Shown: positions 1 through 8,780, counted from the first letter of the stretch. The stretch is 60,860 bases of DNA from an uncultured Pseudomonadota bacterium (GCA_913020085.1 CAJVZW010000005.1:1-60860), one strand, 5' to 3'. Notes: a model not told the origin generated them from the sequence alone. Numbers and translations are program-made.

Positions 1-974
1 AGGATTTGGAGCTTATGTTTTGTAATACATACCACCTGATGCTTCAGCCAGGGATCGATGTCATTGAATCTGCTGGTGGTTTGCATAAATTCATTGGTAG
101 AAAAGGCCCAATCATTACAGACTCAGGAGGCTTCCAGGTGTTTTCATTAGCATATGGGTCAGTTGCTGATGAGCTTAAAAGTAAAGGTACAAAAAAAACA
201 GGATCCCAAGTGATAAAAATCTCTGAAGAGGGTGTTGTGTTTCGCTCTTATCGTGATGGCTCACGATTCGAGCTCACCCCAGAGTCCTCTGTTGCTGCTC
301 AGAAAGTATTCGGAGCAGATATTATTATTCCGTTTGATGAGCTACCTCCTTACCATATGGATTTAACTGCTCTAAAAGCATCTTTAGACCGAACACACCG
401 ATGGGAGGAGCGCTCATTGAATGCTCACTTGAGTGATCCAAGACAGCAGAGTATGTATGCGGTTATCCATGGAGGTGTGAATGATGAGTTAAGAAAACAC
501 TCTTGTAAGGTGCTCACAAATATGGCATTTGATGGTTTTGCGATTGGAGGTTCACTCGGGAAAAACCATAATGAGCTGGAAGAAGTTTTGCAATCTACGA
601 TGAGTGAGCTGCCCCCTGAATTTCCTGTGCACCTGTTGGGCCTTGGAGATCTTAGGTCAATTCAAATGGGGGTGCGTCACGGGATTGACACCTTTGATAG
701 CGCCTATCCGACGAAGGCGGCAAGGCATGGGGTATTATACCGTCTCAATAAGGAGCCTATCAGAATTAAGTCAAAAAAATATCAGTCTGCTCACGTCCCT
801 ATTGATAGCGAGTGTGACTGTTATACCTGCCAGCATTATACTCAGAGTTATATGCATCACCTTTATAAAGCAAGTGAGCCTGCTTATATTCAGCTGGCCA
901 CTATTCATAATGTTGCATACATGAATCGACTTATGGCAGATATTAGGAAGGGTATTTTATGCGATGAAGTATAA
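1..974 (+). CDS. tgt: Queuine/preQ1 tRNA-ribosyltransferase, chlamydial type (5' end cut by window)
   Basis: Exchanges guanine-34 of GUN-anticodon tRNAs for the queuosine precursor preQ1. The frame is open to the window edge, so roughly 45 N-terminal residues are missing; the first in-window start-like codon (TTG at 6) is not the real start. Visible motifs are DSGGFQVFS (catalytic Asp), VIHGG, IGGSLGKN, GIDTFDSAYPT (nucleophilic Asp region) and the zinc site CDCYTC plus a His in ATIHN. The protein carries an insertion after FSLAYGS and reads PTKAARHG where E. coli Tgt, as I recall it, reads PTRNARNG. Both features match the Chlamydia Tgt I remember far better than the proteobacterial one. It ends 47 bp before the next gene. 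Confidence 0.93.
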   Translation, partial: DLELMFCNTYHLMLQPGIDVIESAGGLHKFIGRKGPIITDSGGFQVFSLAYGSVADELKSKGTKKTGSQVIKISEEGVVFRSYRDGSRFELTPESSVAAQKVFGADIIIPFDELPPYHMDLTALKASLDRTHRWEERSLNAHLSDPRQQSMYAVIHGGVNDELRKHSCKVLTNMAFDGFAIGGSLGKNHNELEEVLQSTMSELPPEFPVHLLGLGDLRSIQMGVRHGIDTFDSAYPTKAARHGVLYRLNKEPIRIKSKKYQSAHVPIDSECDCYTCQHYTQSYMHHLYKASEPAYIQLATIHNVAYMNRLMADIRKGILCDEV

Positions 975-991
975 TAACAATCAATTATATA

Positions 992-1000
992 TGCTATAAT
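992..1000 (+). promoter_or_regulatory. Extended -10 promoter element (TGCTATAAT)
   Basis: A TGN-TATAAT extended -10 sits 22 bp upstream of the next start codon, without a good -35. The first seven bases also pair with TATAGCA about 20 bp downstream, so the site could form a weak A+T-rich hairpin. The same nonamer occurs upstream of the gene at 29646. Confidence 0.45.
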
Positions 1001-1021
1001 ATTAAAAAATATAGCAAAATT

Positions 1022-1744
1022 ATGTCGGATAATAAAAAATTGCTTCAAGAGCACAAACTTATGATTTCTCCCAGTTCAGTGAAAAGTGACGTAGATTTAT
1101 TGAATCGTTACGATGATGCTTTATTGACCAAGCTGATGGAAGATTTGGCGAGCGATGTTAGCAATAGCAAAAGGGAAAAGAAAAAAATTGCCTCTAAGAT
1201 TGAAGAGAAGTTAACGATGCTAAGTCATATGGAAAACATGATGCAATTTATGATTTTAAGAGATCAAATTCGTGATTTTAAGCATCAAAGAATGACTCAA
1301 ATAAAAAGAAAAATAGACTATACCAACAATTTAAAAAAAGAAATTGATATCATCATTGAGAAGCAAACTGGACTGATGAACCAAAAAGCAAAATTAAGAG
1401 AACGTATATCAAGACATTTTCTTTTCACAGGTTTGCTATGGTTCCCAGCGATGCCAGTTTTACTTGGATTATCTTTGGTATTGGGCAATAGTTTTGCACC
1501 AGTTTTCATGGTCGGTATATTAGCACTTGGCTTCAGTGTTGTAATGGGAGAAAAGATTGTTCATGACTATCAAAGAAAAACATTGTTGGCAGATGAGATT
1601 GATTTAGTCTGCCGAGAAAGATCTCAGGCTATCAGAGTATATATGCAGTATAGAGCAGAGATTAAAAGGCTTATTACCAATCAATCATATTTTATCGAGA
1701 AATACGCACATCAAATTGGCAAGAAAAAAAGTCTTTCCCACTAA
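1022..1744 (+). CDS. Unknown coiled-coil protein with a central membrane hairpin
   Basis: I do not recognise the family. The 240-residue protein has a long charged, helical, Lys/Glu-rich stretch at about 45-130, probably coiled coil. Two adjacent hydrophobic segments follow at about 134-155 and 159-176, then a second charged helical part. There is no signal peptide. This suggests an inner-membrane hairpin with both coiled-coil arms on the same, probably cytoplasmic, side. An extended -10 lies just upstream and comEC follows 42 bp downstream. The 546-residue protein at 29646 has a similar plan (coiled coil, then two membrane spans), but I see no alignable motif between them. Confidence 0.75.
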   Translation: MSDNKKLLQEHKLMISPSSVKSDVDLLNRYDDALLTKLMEDLASDVSNSKREKKKIASKIEEKLTMLSHMENMMQFMILRDQIRDFKHQRMTQIKRKIDYTNNLKKEIDIIIEKQTGLMNQKAKLRERISRHFLFTGLLWFPAMPVLLGLSLVLGNSFAPVFMVGILALGFSVVMGEKIVHDYQRKTLLADEIDLVCRERSQAIRVYMQYRAEIKRLITNQSYFIEKYAHQIGKKKSLSH

Positions 1745-1786
1745 CCCCAGTATATCAATAAATCGATAGTTCAATAACATAGATAA

Positions 1787-3478
1787 ATGCTTGTCTTTGA
1801 GAATTTATTTTTGTTATCTGGGCTTAAGCTGGTCTTTAAAGGGAATCTTACTCCAGGGTATCTCTCAATATTTTGCTATTTTCTCCTCGTTATTATTCAG
1901 AGAAAGTTTTCTTTTTGGCCAGTCATCTTGTCTTTTTTGTCTGTATGGTTACATGAGCACTATCTTTATATGTCCGACTGTGATCGGAAGCAGTATCTCC
2001 CCTCATACCTATATATTCACGGGGCATATCGATCCTCAGTGTGTGAAACTACACATCACATTCAGGTAGGGGCTCAGCAGATTGTTGCTATGCAACTTGA
2101 GGCACTTAAGCTGCATCCGGCTATTAGCTATTTTTTGCTGGGTTTTTCAAATACAGGGAGTATTGAAAAGTCGCTTATGAGCGCAACAGGACTGGTACAC
2201 CTTTTAACTATATCTGGTTTACATATTGAGGTGATTGCATCATTTATTGATAGACTAATTAAGCTAACTAGACTTCCCAATCATATTATTAATCCTTTAA
2301 CGGCCTTTATACAGATCATATTGCTCCTGTTATATGGAAATTGGGTTGGCTTTGCCATTCCAGTTCAAAGGGCCTTTATCATGCGTTTAGTTAAAATAAT
2401 CGCCCAGATTTACTGCATCAACTTGTCAGGTTGGATCCGATGGCAGTTGGCATTACTCGTAACGATATATATAAATGCTGAGGTATTCGATAATTATGGA
2501 TTTTATTTATCATATGGATTATCGGCCATACTAATCTGGGCGCCAGGACGTAACTTAATGATCGCCATTAGTACAATGGGAATTAGCCTATGGTTTTTTC
2601 ATTTCTTCCCTTGGTGTGGGTTTTTCCTTAACTGGGTGCTTGTTCCCGTTTATGAGCTTTTGGTAATTGCGATTATTTGCGTAGGATACATATCAATTAT
2701 TTTTCATTATTATGCCCCGATATTGCTTATATCAAAATTTTTATACTTGTTGGATCAGTTACTGCTCTATTGGTACCAAGTTGGATGGGTAGTTGATGAT
2801 AGTTATGCGATCGCGGCGGGCCTTATCGCAAGTTTGGTATTTGTTTTTTATCTCAGAAGCTATGAATCCCTTGTTCTAATTGTGCTGGTAATTATTATGA
2901 GAGGTTTTTTTTGTTATGTTCCTTATGGACATTTTTCCGTTACAATCTATCCTGTTCAGCATGGCTTAATGGTATTGGTAAGAACTTTAACAAGTAATAT
3001 AATTTATGATTTATCACGATCTGGAGCCTATGTAAGAAAATATCTCGAGAAAGATTTGCACTATAATTTATTTTCAGGCGTTTATCTCGCTGTTGTAAGC
3101 CACACAGATAAAGATCATTTTGGTGGTTTTGATTATCTTCATCAGCTGCTTCCTGGTGTGAAAATGATATCTAATTATGAAAATTACTTCCGGGCGGGCA
3201 CCTGTTTGGCGGGAGGTAATTGGGAGGTTGATGGGGTGAAATTTATATTTGAAAATAATGGAGATTTGAGGGAAAAGAATAATGATGCCAGTTGTGTTTT
3301 AAGAGTCATATCTAAAAGTGGTTTTGATATACTACTGCCTGGGGATGTGTCTTTTGATAGCAAGGTTGTACGTCGTTATAGAGCTGATATTATTGTAGCC
3401 CCGCACCATGATAGACAAAAAACCTGGAGAGCCAGCTATGATGGCGGGAGTATATTAATTTCCGACAATGGGCTCTGA
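1787..3478 (+). CDS. comEC: ComEC/Rec2-type DNA-uptake channel, C-terminally shortened
   Basis: Inner-membrane channel that passes single-stranded DNA into the cytoplasm during natural transformation. The N-terminal half has many hydrophobic spans and the competence-domain signature LLTISGLHIE near residue 145. The C-terminal half is a metallo-beta-lactamase-like domain with SHTDKDHFGG (an HxDxDHxGG metal motif), LLPGDV and VAPHH. At 563 residues it is clearly shorter than usual (about 700-800). It stops soon after the APHH motif, where relatives continue through a further strand/helix block. The last 24 bp overlap the convergent protease gene. The channel domain looks intact; whether the lactamase domain folds without its end is unclear. 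Confidence 0.85.
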   Translation: MLVFENLFLLSGLKLVFKGNLTPGYLSIFCYFLLVIIQRKFSFWPVILSFLSVWLHEHYLYMSDCDRKQYLPSYLYIHGAYRSSVCETTHHIQVGAQQIVAMQLEALKLHPAISYFLLGFSNTGSIEKSLMSATGLVHLLTISGLHIEVIASFIDRLIKLTRLPNHIINPLTAFIQIILLLLYGNWVGFAIPVQRAFIMRLVKIIAQIYCINLSGWIRWQLALLVTIYINAEVFDNYGFYLSYGLSAILIWAPGRNLMIAISTMGISLWFFHFFPWCGFFLNWVLVPVYELLVIAIICVGYISIIFHYYAPILLISKFLYLLDQLLLYWYQVGWVVDDSYAIAAGLIASLVFVFYLRSYESLVLIVLVIIMRGFFCYVPYGHFSVTIYPVQHGLMVLVRTLTSNIIYDLSRSGAYVRKYLEKDLHYNLFSGVYLAVVSHTDKDHFGGFDYLHQLLPGVKMISNYENYFRAGTCLAGGNWEVDGVKFIFENNGDLREKNNDASCVLRVISKSGFDILLPGDVSFDSKVVRRYRADIIVAPHHDRQKTWRASYDGGSILISDNGL

Positions 3479-4684
3479 TTTTGCTTGAGGAGCAGGTTTA
3501 TCAGTCTCTTTATGGTGACTGACAATCATAGGTGGAGTATCTGTGTAACGATCTTTAAAATCATATGTAGGAACGAAGGATGTAGTTGTTGAATACTCTG
3601 ATGTTGACGAAGGGAATAGGTAATCTGAGATCCCATAGGCAGCAGTGACGCCTAAAACTAATGCGCCAATAGCCATACTCGATGGATAAAGTACGGCGCA
3701 AGATAAAAGTGTCATTGATAGAATAATTAAGTCAAATACGCCAAATTGGAATATTCGCACACGTCTTAATTGTTTTTCTAGCCTGCCCTGGACAGGGTTT
3801 GAGCTCTTGGTTAGAAACTTTTTAGTGTTATCGTATTGAAGTTGTTTAACTGCTTTCCGAAGATAAGAATGGTAATGATTTTTCCCCTTAGACACATCAA
3901 TTTTCTTTTTCAGCAAGTATTCATTAATTTTGCCATCAAGGTTATTAACAAGATCTAATCGTTCATCTTTGGTTAAATCTGCGATAAACTGACAGAATAA
4001 AATTGAGAAATATCCACAATTATTGCTGTCTCTTTGGCAAGCTTTTTTCGTGCTTATGATGGTGTAATCATTCAAATTGACGTCGGCAATCCGAGATGCT
4101 TTTGCAAGTTGTAAAATCCCCTTAACTAATGAATGGTTAGATCTTTTATCCTTATTTTCTGGGTCTTTCGCTGAATTAAAATATTCCTCAATGCATGTCT
4201 TTAATTCCTCTCCCTTTGAATATTCATGGTTATGGGGACTTCCCAATGGGTCAAATAAAAATAATACCTTATTCTCTTTATCAAAAGCACATACGTTCCA
4301 GTGATTGTTTCCTCGGTTAAGAATAAATACCTGGAGTTTTTCTATTGGGATAGGATGGAGCCCTTGATATAAAAATTCATCTAAAGAAGTGTCTTGATTT
4401 ATTACATAATGATCATCAATGATTACAGAAAATTGATTGAGATTACTAAGAGCGAGGTAAAAGTGATATTCCTCAGCTAGATCTTTTTCTATTAAATTAT
4501 TGAGTTTGTAGTCGAGATCTCTCTTTTTAAGGGTATCTTTTATAGTTTCACCAAGATAGTCCTCTTTAATGCCGTTAAAAACAGTCTCTGCCTTGCTCGG
4601 GTCACTGACGTCTGAGTGATTCTCCAAGTGGTTAATAATATTGAGGATATTGGTTTTAAGATTTAAATCACGAGCGGTTGGCAT
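3455..4684 (-). CDS. Ulp1/C48-family cysteine protease (deSUMOylase/deubiquitinase-like) with C-terminal membrane anchor
   Basis: Probable host-directed effector that cleaves ubiquitin or ubiquitin-like tags. The C48 catalytic set is complete and in order: His128 in NNHWNV, Asp145 in FLFDPLG, Gln217 in CQRDS and Cys223 in NNCGYF. Two hydrophobic spans at about 313-333 and 337-356 are followed by a Ser/Thr/Pro-rich tail. The N-terminal 80 residues are helical and unassigned, with no Sec signal peptide, which fits a type III/IV-secreted or host-membrane-inserted protein. Bacterial C48 proteins occur mainly in pathogens and symbionts of eukaryotes (for example the Chlamydia ChlaDub enzymes, which also carry a membrane span, though N-terminal). 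It lies 50 bp downstream of thyA on the same strand. Confidence 0.9.
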   Translation of the reverse strand: MPTARDLNLKTNILNIINHLENHSDVSDPSKAETVFNGIKEDYLGETIKDTLKKRDLDYKLNNLIEKDLAEEYHFYLALSNLNQFSVIIDDHYVINQDTSLDEFLYQGLHPIPIEKLQVFILNRGNNHWNVCAFDKENKVLFLFDPLGSPHNHEYSKGEELKTCIEEYFNSAKDPENKDKRSNHSLVKGILQLAKASRIADVNLNDYTIISTKKACQRDSNNCGYFSILFCQFIADLTKDERLDLVNNLDGKINEYLLKKKIDVSKGKNHYHSYLRKAVKQLQYDNTKKFLTKSSNPVQGRLEKQLRRVRIFQFGVFDLIILSMTLLSCAVLYPSSMAIGALVLGVTAAYGISDYLFPSSTSEYSTTTSFVPTYDFKDRYTDTPPMIVSHHKETDKPAPQAKSEPIVGN

Positions 4685-4734
4685 AATAAACTCTATTTTT
4701 TTTAATTTTAATAGAAATGCTCAGCTTTTACAAG

Positions 4735-5523
4735 TTAAACTGCTATCGGAGCTTTTATCCCGGGATGGCTTTGGTAATTTATCAGTTTAAAATGTTCTAG
4801 CTCATATTGCTCAATAGGTTGGTAATCAATTTCGATTTGAGGTAACGGGAAGGGTTCCCTTGTGAGCTGGATTTTGACCTGATCAAAGTGATTTTGATAT
4901 ATATGGCAGTCACCACCTGACCATATAAAGCGATGAGGCTTTAATCCACACTCATGTGCAATAATGTATGTGAGGAGACTATACGATGCTATGTTAAACG
5001 GAACGCCTAAAAATGCATCCGCGCTTCTTTGCGTCAGTTTACAGCTGAGTTTGCCATTAGAACAGAAAAATTGGAAAAATGCATGGCAGGGGGGCAGCGC
5101 CATTTCTTCTAGTTGTCCAACGTTCCATGCGCTTACAATATGACGCCGAGAAGAAGGATTCTTTTTAAGTCCATTAATGAGGTTGCTGATCTGGTCAATT
5201 TGCTTGCCTGCGTGATTTTCCCAATTTCTCCATTGGTGCCCATAAACAGGTCCTAGATTGCCATTTTCATCAGCCCATTCGTCCCAAATTTTTACTCCAT
5301 TTTCTTTTAGGTATTTTGTATTGGTATCACCCCTTAGAAACCATAGTAGTTCTGCAACAATAGACTTGAAGTGACATTTTTTTGTAGTAACAAGCGGGAA
5401 TTGGTTTTCAAGATCGAAATCCATTTGATAATTAAATATTCGTCTGGTACCAACGCCGGTTCGGTCATCAGTATCATCGCCGTTGTTTAAAATGTACTCT
5501 AGAAATTCATGATATTGTTGCAT
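4735..5523 (-). CDS. thyA: Thymidylate synthase
   Basis: Converts dUMP to dTMP with methylene-tetrahydrofolate. The 262-residue length is standard (264 in E. coli). The nucleophile is Cys146 in LPPCHAFF, Arg125/126 lie in PSSRRHI, and Asn177 in VPFNIASY binds the dUMP pyrimidine. The start is fixed by a strong GGAGG ribosome binding site 6-7 bases upstream of ATG and by a candidate -35/-10 pair further upstream. The C48 protease follows on the same strand and may share its transcript. Confidence 0.98.
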   Translation of the reverse strand: MQQYHEFLEYILNNGDDTDDRTGVGTRRIFNYQMDFDLENQFPLVTTKKCHFKSIVAELLWFLRGDTNTKYLKENGVKIWDEWADENGNLGPVYGHQWRNWENHAGKQIDQISNLINGLKKNPSSRRHIVSAWNVGQLEEMALPPCHAFFQFFCSNGKLSCKLTQRSADAFLGVPFNIASYSLLTYIIAHECGLKPHRFIWSGGDCHIYQNHFDQVKIQLTREPFPLPQIEIDYQPIEQYELEHFKLINYQSHPGIKAPIAV

Positions 5524-5555
5524 TGAATCCTCCGGGTATTCATCTTTATAAACTC

Positions 5556-5584
5556 ATGGTATATAAAACCAGATGTGAGTTCAA
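5556..5584 (-). promoter_or_regulatory. Candidate sigma70 promoter for thyA
   Basis: Reading the minus strand: TTGAAC, a 17-bp spacer, TACCAT, then about 32 bp to the thyA start. The -10 is imperfect. The rest of the 189-bp gap between thyA and the next gene shows nothing I can name. Confidence 0.45.
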
Positions 5585-5712
5585 TACGCAACACAACAAC
5601 GCGGTTAGCAAGGATTATCGGTATAACAATACAGCTATTTGTAATCTTTGACACTTTATTGCTAATGATGATTTTCTCTATGCCTTATGAGAATATTGCA
5701 CTTATATGTTGC

Positions 5713-6621
5713 TCAGCGCCCTGATGATAGACTTTGTTGCATAATAAACCTACATAAGGTATCAATTGCTTCTTGGGCTTCTGGCAATATTTTTAGCCAT
5801 AAGTAATGTCCATGAAATGCATCTGGTTGGATAAACAATCTATTGATCACTCCATCAGTTGATGCATTTAGATGCAACTGACGCAGTGGCTCAATGAGTA
5901 TATCATTATCTCCGATTACACTAAAAATAGGGGGGTATCCTTTTAGATCTGAGTAGATTGGAGAGCATAAAGGGCTTCTGGCGTCCTCCCCTGCAAGATA
6001 GGCAACAGCATATCGTCTTAGTAGCGTAATATTTAGAACAGGATCTCTTCTTTCCCAGTCCCTATATAGATCATCTTGAAAACATATATGTGTTGAAGTT
6101 GCTGGTGATAATAGGGCAAGAATATTCGGCATTTCAAGGCCCTTTTCCTTAATGAGATAGCAAAGTCCCAGAGCCAATAATCCTCCCGAGGAATCTGCCG
6201 CAATTGATATATGACGTGCCTCATACCCTGATGATAATAGGTATTTATATGCGACAAATGCATCATCAATGGCTTTTGGGAAGGGAAATTCAGGACTTAG
6301 ACGGTAGTTGAGGAAAAATAGACGCATTTGACATTGATGAGCTATTTCGGAAACAATATGTGCATGCGTATCACTACCGCCAAAGCACATCCCACCACCA
6401 TGAAAATACAGTATGATTTGATGGGGTATATGTTTTTTAGGGGTGTACCATATGCCATCCGGGCTTTTGTGATTTGAAATATCTGTATCGACATGGGGAT
6501 GCGTATCATGTTTATTGAAAGCCGCAGTAAATTCTTCACGTAGTTCATAAATACTTTTTTCGTGATTTTTATTTGTAGATCTCTGGATCCAATATTTTAA
6601 TAAATTAAGCCGTAACGACAT
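5713..6621 (-). CDS. Alpha/beta hydrolase of the hormone-sensitive-lipase (GDXG) type
   Basis: Carboxylesterase/lipase-like enzyme of unknown substrate. The HSL signature is present: HGGG at 74-77 (oxyanion hole), AADSSGG with the nucleophile at Ser144, Asp240 in GDNDIL, and His270 in DAFHGH. I chose the ATG at 6621 (302 residues) because the family begins shortly before a helix like MSLRLNLLKYW. The longer frame to 6720 would overlap the upstream gene by 53 bp. No signal peptide is visible. It sits 46 bp downstream of the small secreted protein on the same strand. Confidence 0.88.
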   Translation of the reverse strand: MSLRLNLLKYWIQRSTNKNHEKSIYELREEFTAAFNKHDTHPHVDTDISNHKSPDGIWYTPKKHIPHQIILYFHGGGMCFGGSDTHAHIVSEIAHQCQMRLFFLNYRLSPEFPFPKAIDDAFVAYKYLLSSGYEARHISIAADSSGGLLALGLCYLIKEKGLEMPNILALLSPATSTHICFQDDLYRDWERRDPVLNITLLRRYAVAYLAGEDARSPLCSPIYSDLKGYPPIFSVIGDNDILIEPLRQLHLNASTDGVINRLFIQPDAFHGHYLWLKILPEAQEAIDTLCRFIMQQSLSSGR

Positions 6622-6667
6622 TAGCTGCACCACTTTATTATAATAAGTATAGATAACTGGGGTGAAA

Positions 6668-7183
6668 TTACTTTCTTTTGTGATTGGATTCTTTGGTTTC
6701 AAGTAGAAATAGCATGCCAAAAACAGGGGTGTCTAAAAATTGAATACTGCCAGGCTTAATTCGGCGCTCGTGAGTAAATATAGTAGGCGATCTATCGGGA
6801 TGGAAACATATACCATGCATTGTAGTATCTACATAGCGATTATAATCAAACTCAAAATTTAACAAACAGGACGTTTCATTTTCCATGATATCTTCAGTTG
6901 AAATGACGATTGATTCTTTGTGTGCAGGTAAGAGCTGAAAGTGCCATGTTCCCATGCCAAGTAAAGGCAGCGCCTTTTGCTGTTTCAGAAATTGAAAATG
7001 GTAGGCGTCCTGGTCGTCAATCAGTTCAGGTTTATTAATGTCATATTTTGCAAATGTCTTGTGGTTTGGAATAGCATTCTTTAGAGTATTTTCTGGCCCG
7101 ATAATCGCTAATTCAATTTGTTCAATCTGGTTAGCAAAGCAAATACCCAGCTGCAAAACCACGATAATAAAATAAACAAGCAT
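6668..7183 (-). CDS. Small exported protein, possibly CsiV-like
   Basis: 171 residues with a hydrophobic signal peptide (about 1-18, cleavage near CFAN-Q). The early QIEQIELAIIG strand and the closing IQFLDTPVFGMLFLLE faintly recall CsiV, a periplasmic peptidoglycan-binding protein of gammaproteobacteria whose end, as I remember it, reads like LDHPLFGVL. Treat that link as a guess. An AGGAAAG ribosome binding site precedes ATG. It is divergent from miaE across about 100 bp and is followed by the HSL-type hydrolase. Confidence 0.7.
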   Translation of the reverse strand: MLVYFIIVVLQLGICFANQIEQIELAIIGPENTLKNAIPNHKTFAKYDINKPELIDDQDAYHFQFLKQQKALPLLGMGTWHFQLLPAHKESIVISTEDIMENETSCLLNFEFDYNRYVDTTMHGICFHPDRSPTIFTHERRIKPGSIQFLDTPVFGMLFLLETKESNHKRK

Positions 7184-7284
7184 TTACTTTCCTAAACTGT
7201 TGGTTTGAATTTAACACAGCTGAAATTTATCGGCAACGATTTAACTTGCCATCTTACCAGCATAATCGATATATTGTATCTTTT

Positions 7285-7911
7285 ATGGTAAATCATATGA
7301 GATATAAGAACCTATCTCCCGGGGAGTTTTGTCAGCTTCCTACGCCATCATCATGGCTTACTCAGGCACAATCACAGTGGCAGATTATTTTGGTAGATCA
7401 TGCTCATTGCGAGAGGAAAGCGGCAGATTTTGGGATCAATATTCTCAAATCATATCCTGATTATCTAGATATTCAGATGACAATATCAAAGTTGATTCGT
7501 GAGGAAATGAGACATTTTGAATTGGTACTGCAATTGATTAAAAAATACGATATAAACTTTGTTCCACTCTCTCCTTGTATGTATGCGAAATCACTTCATA
7601 GTGGCATCAGAGTGGGTAATAGAGAGAGTAAGTTGCTTGATCTATTTATTACTGCAGCGTTTATAGAAGCACGTTCATGTGAACGATTTCATAAACTATG
7701 TCAGGTACATCCAATTGACGAGATAAAAATATTTTATGGGAAACTTTTTGATGCTGAGCAGCGTCACTTTCAGTTATACCTGGACTATGGATATCAATTT
7801 TTTTCACCCAGTGAAGTTGACCGTCGAGTAGAGGATTTTCGTATAATTGAAAATCGGTCAATCGCGGCCGAGGAATCAAATTTTAGATTTCATAGTGGAC
7901 AGCCCCATTAA
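7285..7911 (+). CDS. miaE: tRNA-(2-methylthio-N6-isopentenyladenosine-37) hydroxylase
   Basis: Non-haem di-iron monooxygenase that hydroxylates the isopentenyl group of ms2i6A37 in tRNA. Numbered from the ATG at 7285, the ferritin-like di-iron ligands are visible: Glu43 in HCERK, Glu73/74 with His77 in REEMRHFE, Glu128 in FIEARS, and Glu158 with His161 in AEQRHF. The frame opens earlier at a TTG (7246) but family alignment supports MVNH or the ATG at 7297; no start has a clear ribosome binding site. The stop overlaps the convergent phosphopantetheinyl transferase by 29 bp. The miaA/miaB partners are not in this window. Confidence 0.9.
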   Translation: MVNHMRYKNLSPGEFCQLPTPSSWLTQAQSQWQIILVDHAHCERKAADFGINILKSYPDYLDIQMTISKLIREEMRHFELVLQLIKKYDINFVPLSPCMYAKSLHSGIRVGNRESKLLDLFITAAFIEARSCERFHKLCQVHPIDEIKIFYGKLFDAEQRHFQLYLDYGYQFFSPSEVDRRVEDFRIIENRSIAAEESNFRFHSGQPH

Positions 7912-8374
7912 TAGTTACAACAGGGGCTTTATTATTACTTACAATACTCAACATGCAATTCCCTATCTTTAGAGAATATTTATGCCCGAGAGTTGGTGAG
8001 GACATTCCCTCCCAAATAGATTGATTATTCAGCTTGCAGTTCGCCTCTTTTTCTGTCCATTTTTGATAAAAACTCTCTTTGTTTTTGATGTCCTCGCGGG
8101 GAAGAAATCGGTCACTAATTTTTGCAAAATCAATTTCTCGTATCAGCTCACAGTCAACGCCAATCGCATGAGTTTTTGAAATAGCAATGGCCCCCAAGGT
8201 GGTAGTATGGGACCATGAAATAAACCCAGAATTATCAAGTATCAGGGGTTTTGTTTGTTTGTTTCGGATAAGCTGATTTGTGTTGATATCAAATGAAGGT
8301 AATAGCAATTTTGCGATTGACTCGAGGCGGCCCTTATGACCATCGGCGTGGTTGAAATAAATTAAATAGATCAT
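7883..8374 (-). CDS. Sfp-type 4'-phosphopantetheinyl transferase, short form
   Basis: Moves phosphopantetheine from CoA to a serine of a carrier protein. The signatures are WSHT (54-57), GVDCE (72-76, Mg-binding Asp/Glu) and WTEKEA (106-111, with the Glu and Lys of the WxxKEA motif). At 163 residues it is much shorter than Sfp (about 225), with a reduced N-terminal half. The ATG at 8374 is preferred over the longer frame to 8467 because an AGGA lies 8 bases upstream. The carrier could be AcpP encoded at 47815, since no AcpS is in view and no peptide/polyketide synthetase is nearby. Confidence 0.88.
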   Translation of the reverse strand: MIYLIYFNHADGHKGRLESIAKLLLPSFDINTNQLIRNKQTKPLILDNSGFISWSHTTTLGAIAISKTHAIGVDCELIREIDFAKISDRFLPREDIKNKESFYQKWTEKEANCKLNNQSIWEGMSSPTLGHKYSLKIGNCMLSIVSNNKAPVVTINGAVHYEI

Positions 8375-8411
8375 GCCGTATCCTAGACATTTTAAATAAT
8401 TATGTAAACGT

Positions 8412-8780
8412 TTAGCTTGAGGGTTTGAAGAAACCATTTGTGTTTGAAATTTGAAGGCAGCTATCAAGAATTGTTGTGATGTCCTTTAAACACTTTGATA
8501 TTTTTTTACATTTCTGACGGGTAATCAGAGCGTCGTTAATTATCTGGCGAATGGTTTGAAGTCGAGCCATTAACGTAATCTGTGCAGTGCTTGCTTTGCA
8601 ATTGCGAATTTTGCAGCAATTATTAGTGACATATCTTAAGATTTGATGCGCATTTTCTAATGTAAGTGCATGGCGTGAGTGAACGATTTCTGATTTATTA
8701 ACTGAGGATATCATTAAGTAGTCAAGTTGCTGAATTTTTATAAGTAAATGATGGATATTTTCTGGATGCTTCTTAATCAA
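8412..8780 (-). CDS. Unknown small helical protein, start uncertain
   Basis: No family recognised. The 122-residue frame from a TTG at 8780 is helical, with several cysteines (CCKIRNCK, RQKCKK, SCLQ). The same frame stays open to 8921 and reads like genuine amphipathic helix (for example AQQIEKQLSSG), but that 141-bp extension contains no in-frame ATG, GTG or TTG. Either a rare ATT/ATC start is used, or the gene has lost its start. It lies between the AddA-like helicase (71 bp upstream if the long frame is used) and the transferase (37 bp downstream), all on the minus strand. Confidence 0.5.
   Translation of the reverse strand: MIKKHPENIHHLLIKIQQLDYLMISSVNKSEIVHSRHALTLENAHQILRYVTNNCCKIRNCKASTAQITLMARLQTIRQIINDALITRQKCKKISKCLKDITTILDSCLQISNTNGFFKPSS

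Noticed and set aside
604-924. 106-codon open frame inside tgt
   Set aside because: A frame shadow: the tgt frame carries all conserved motifs through this interval.
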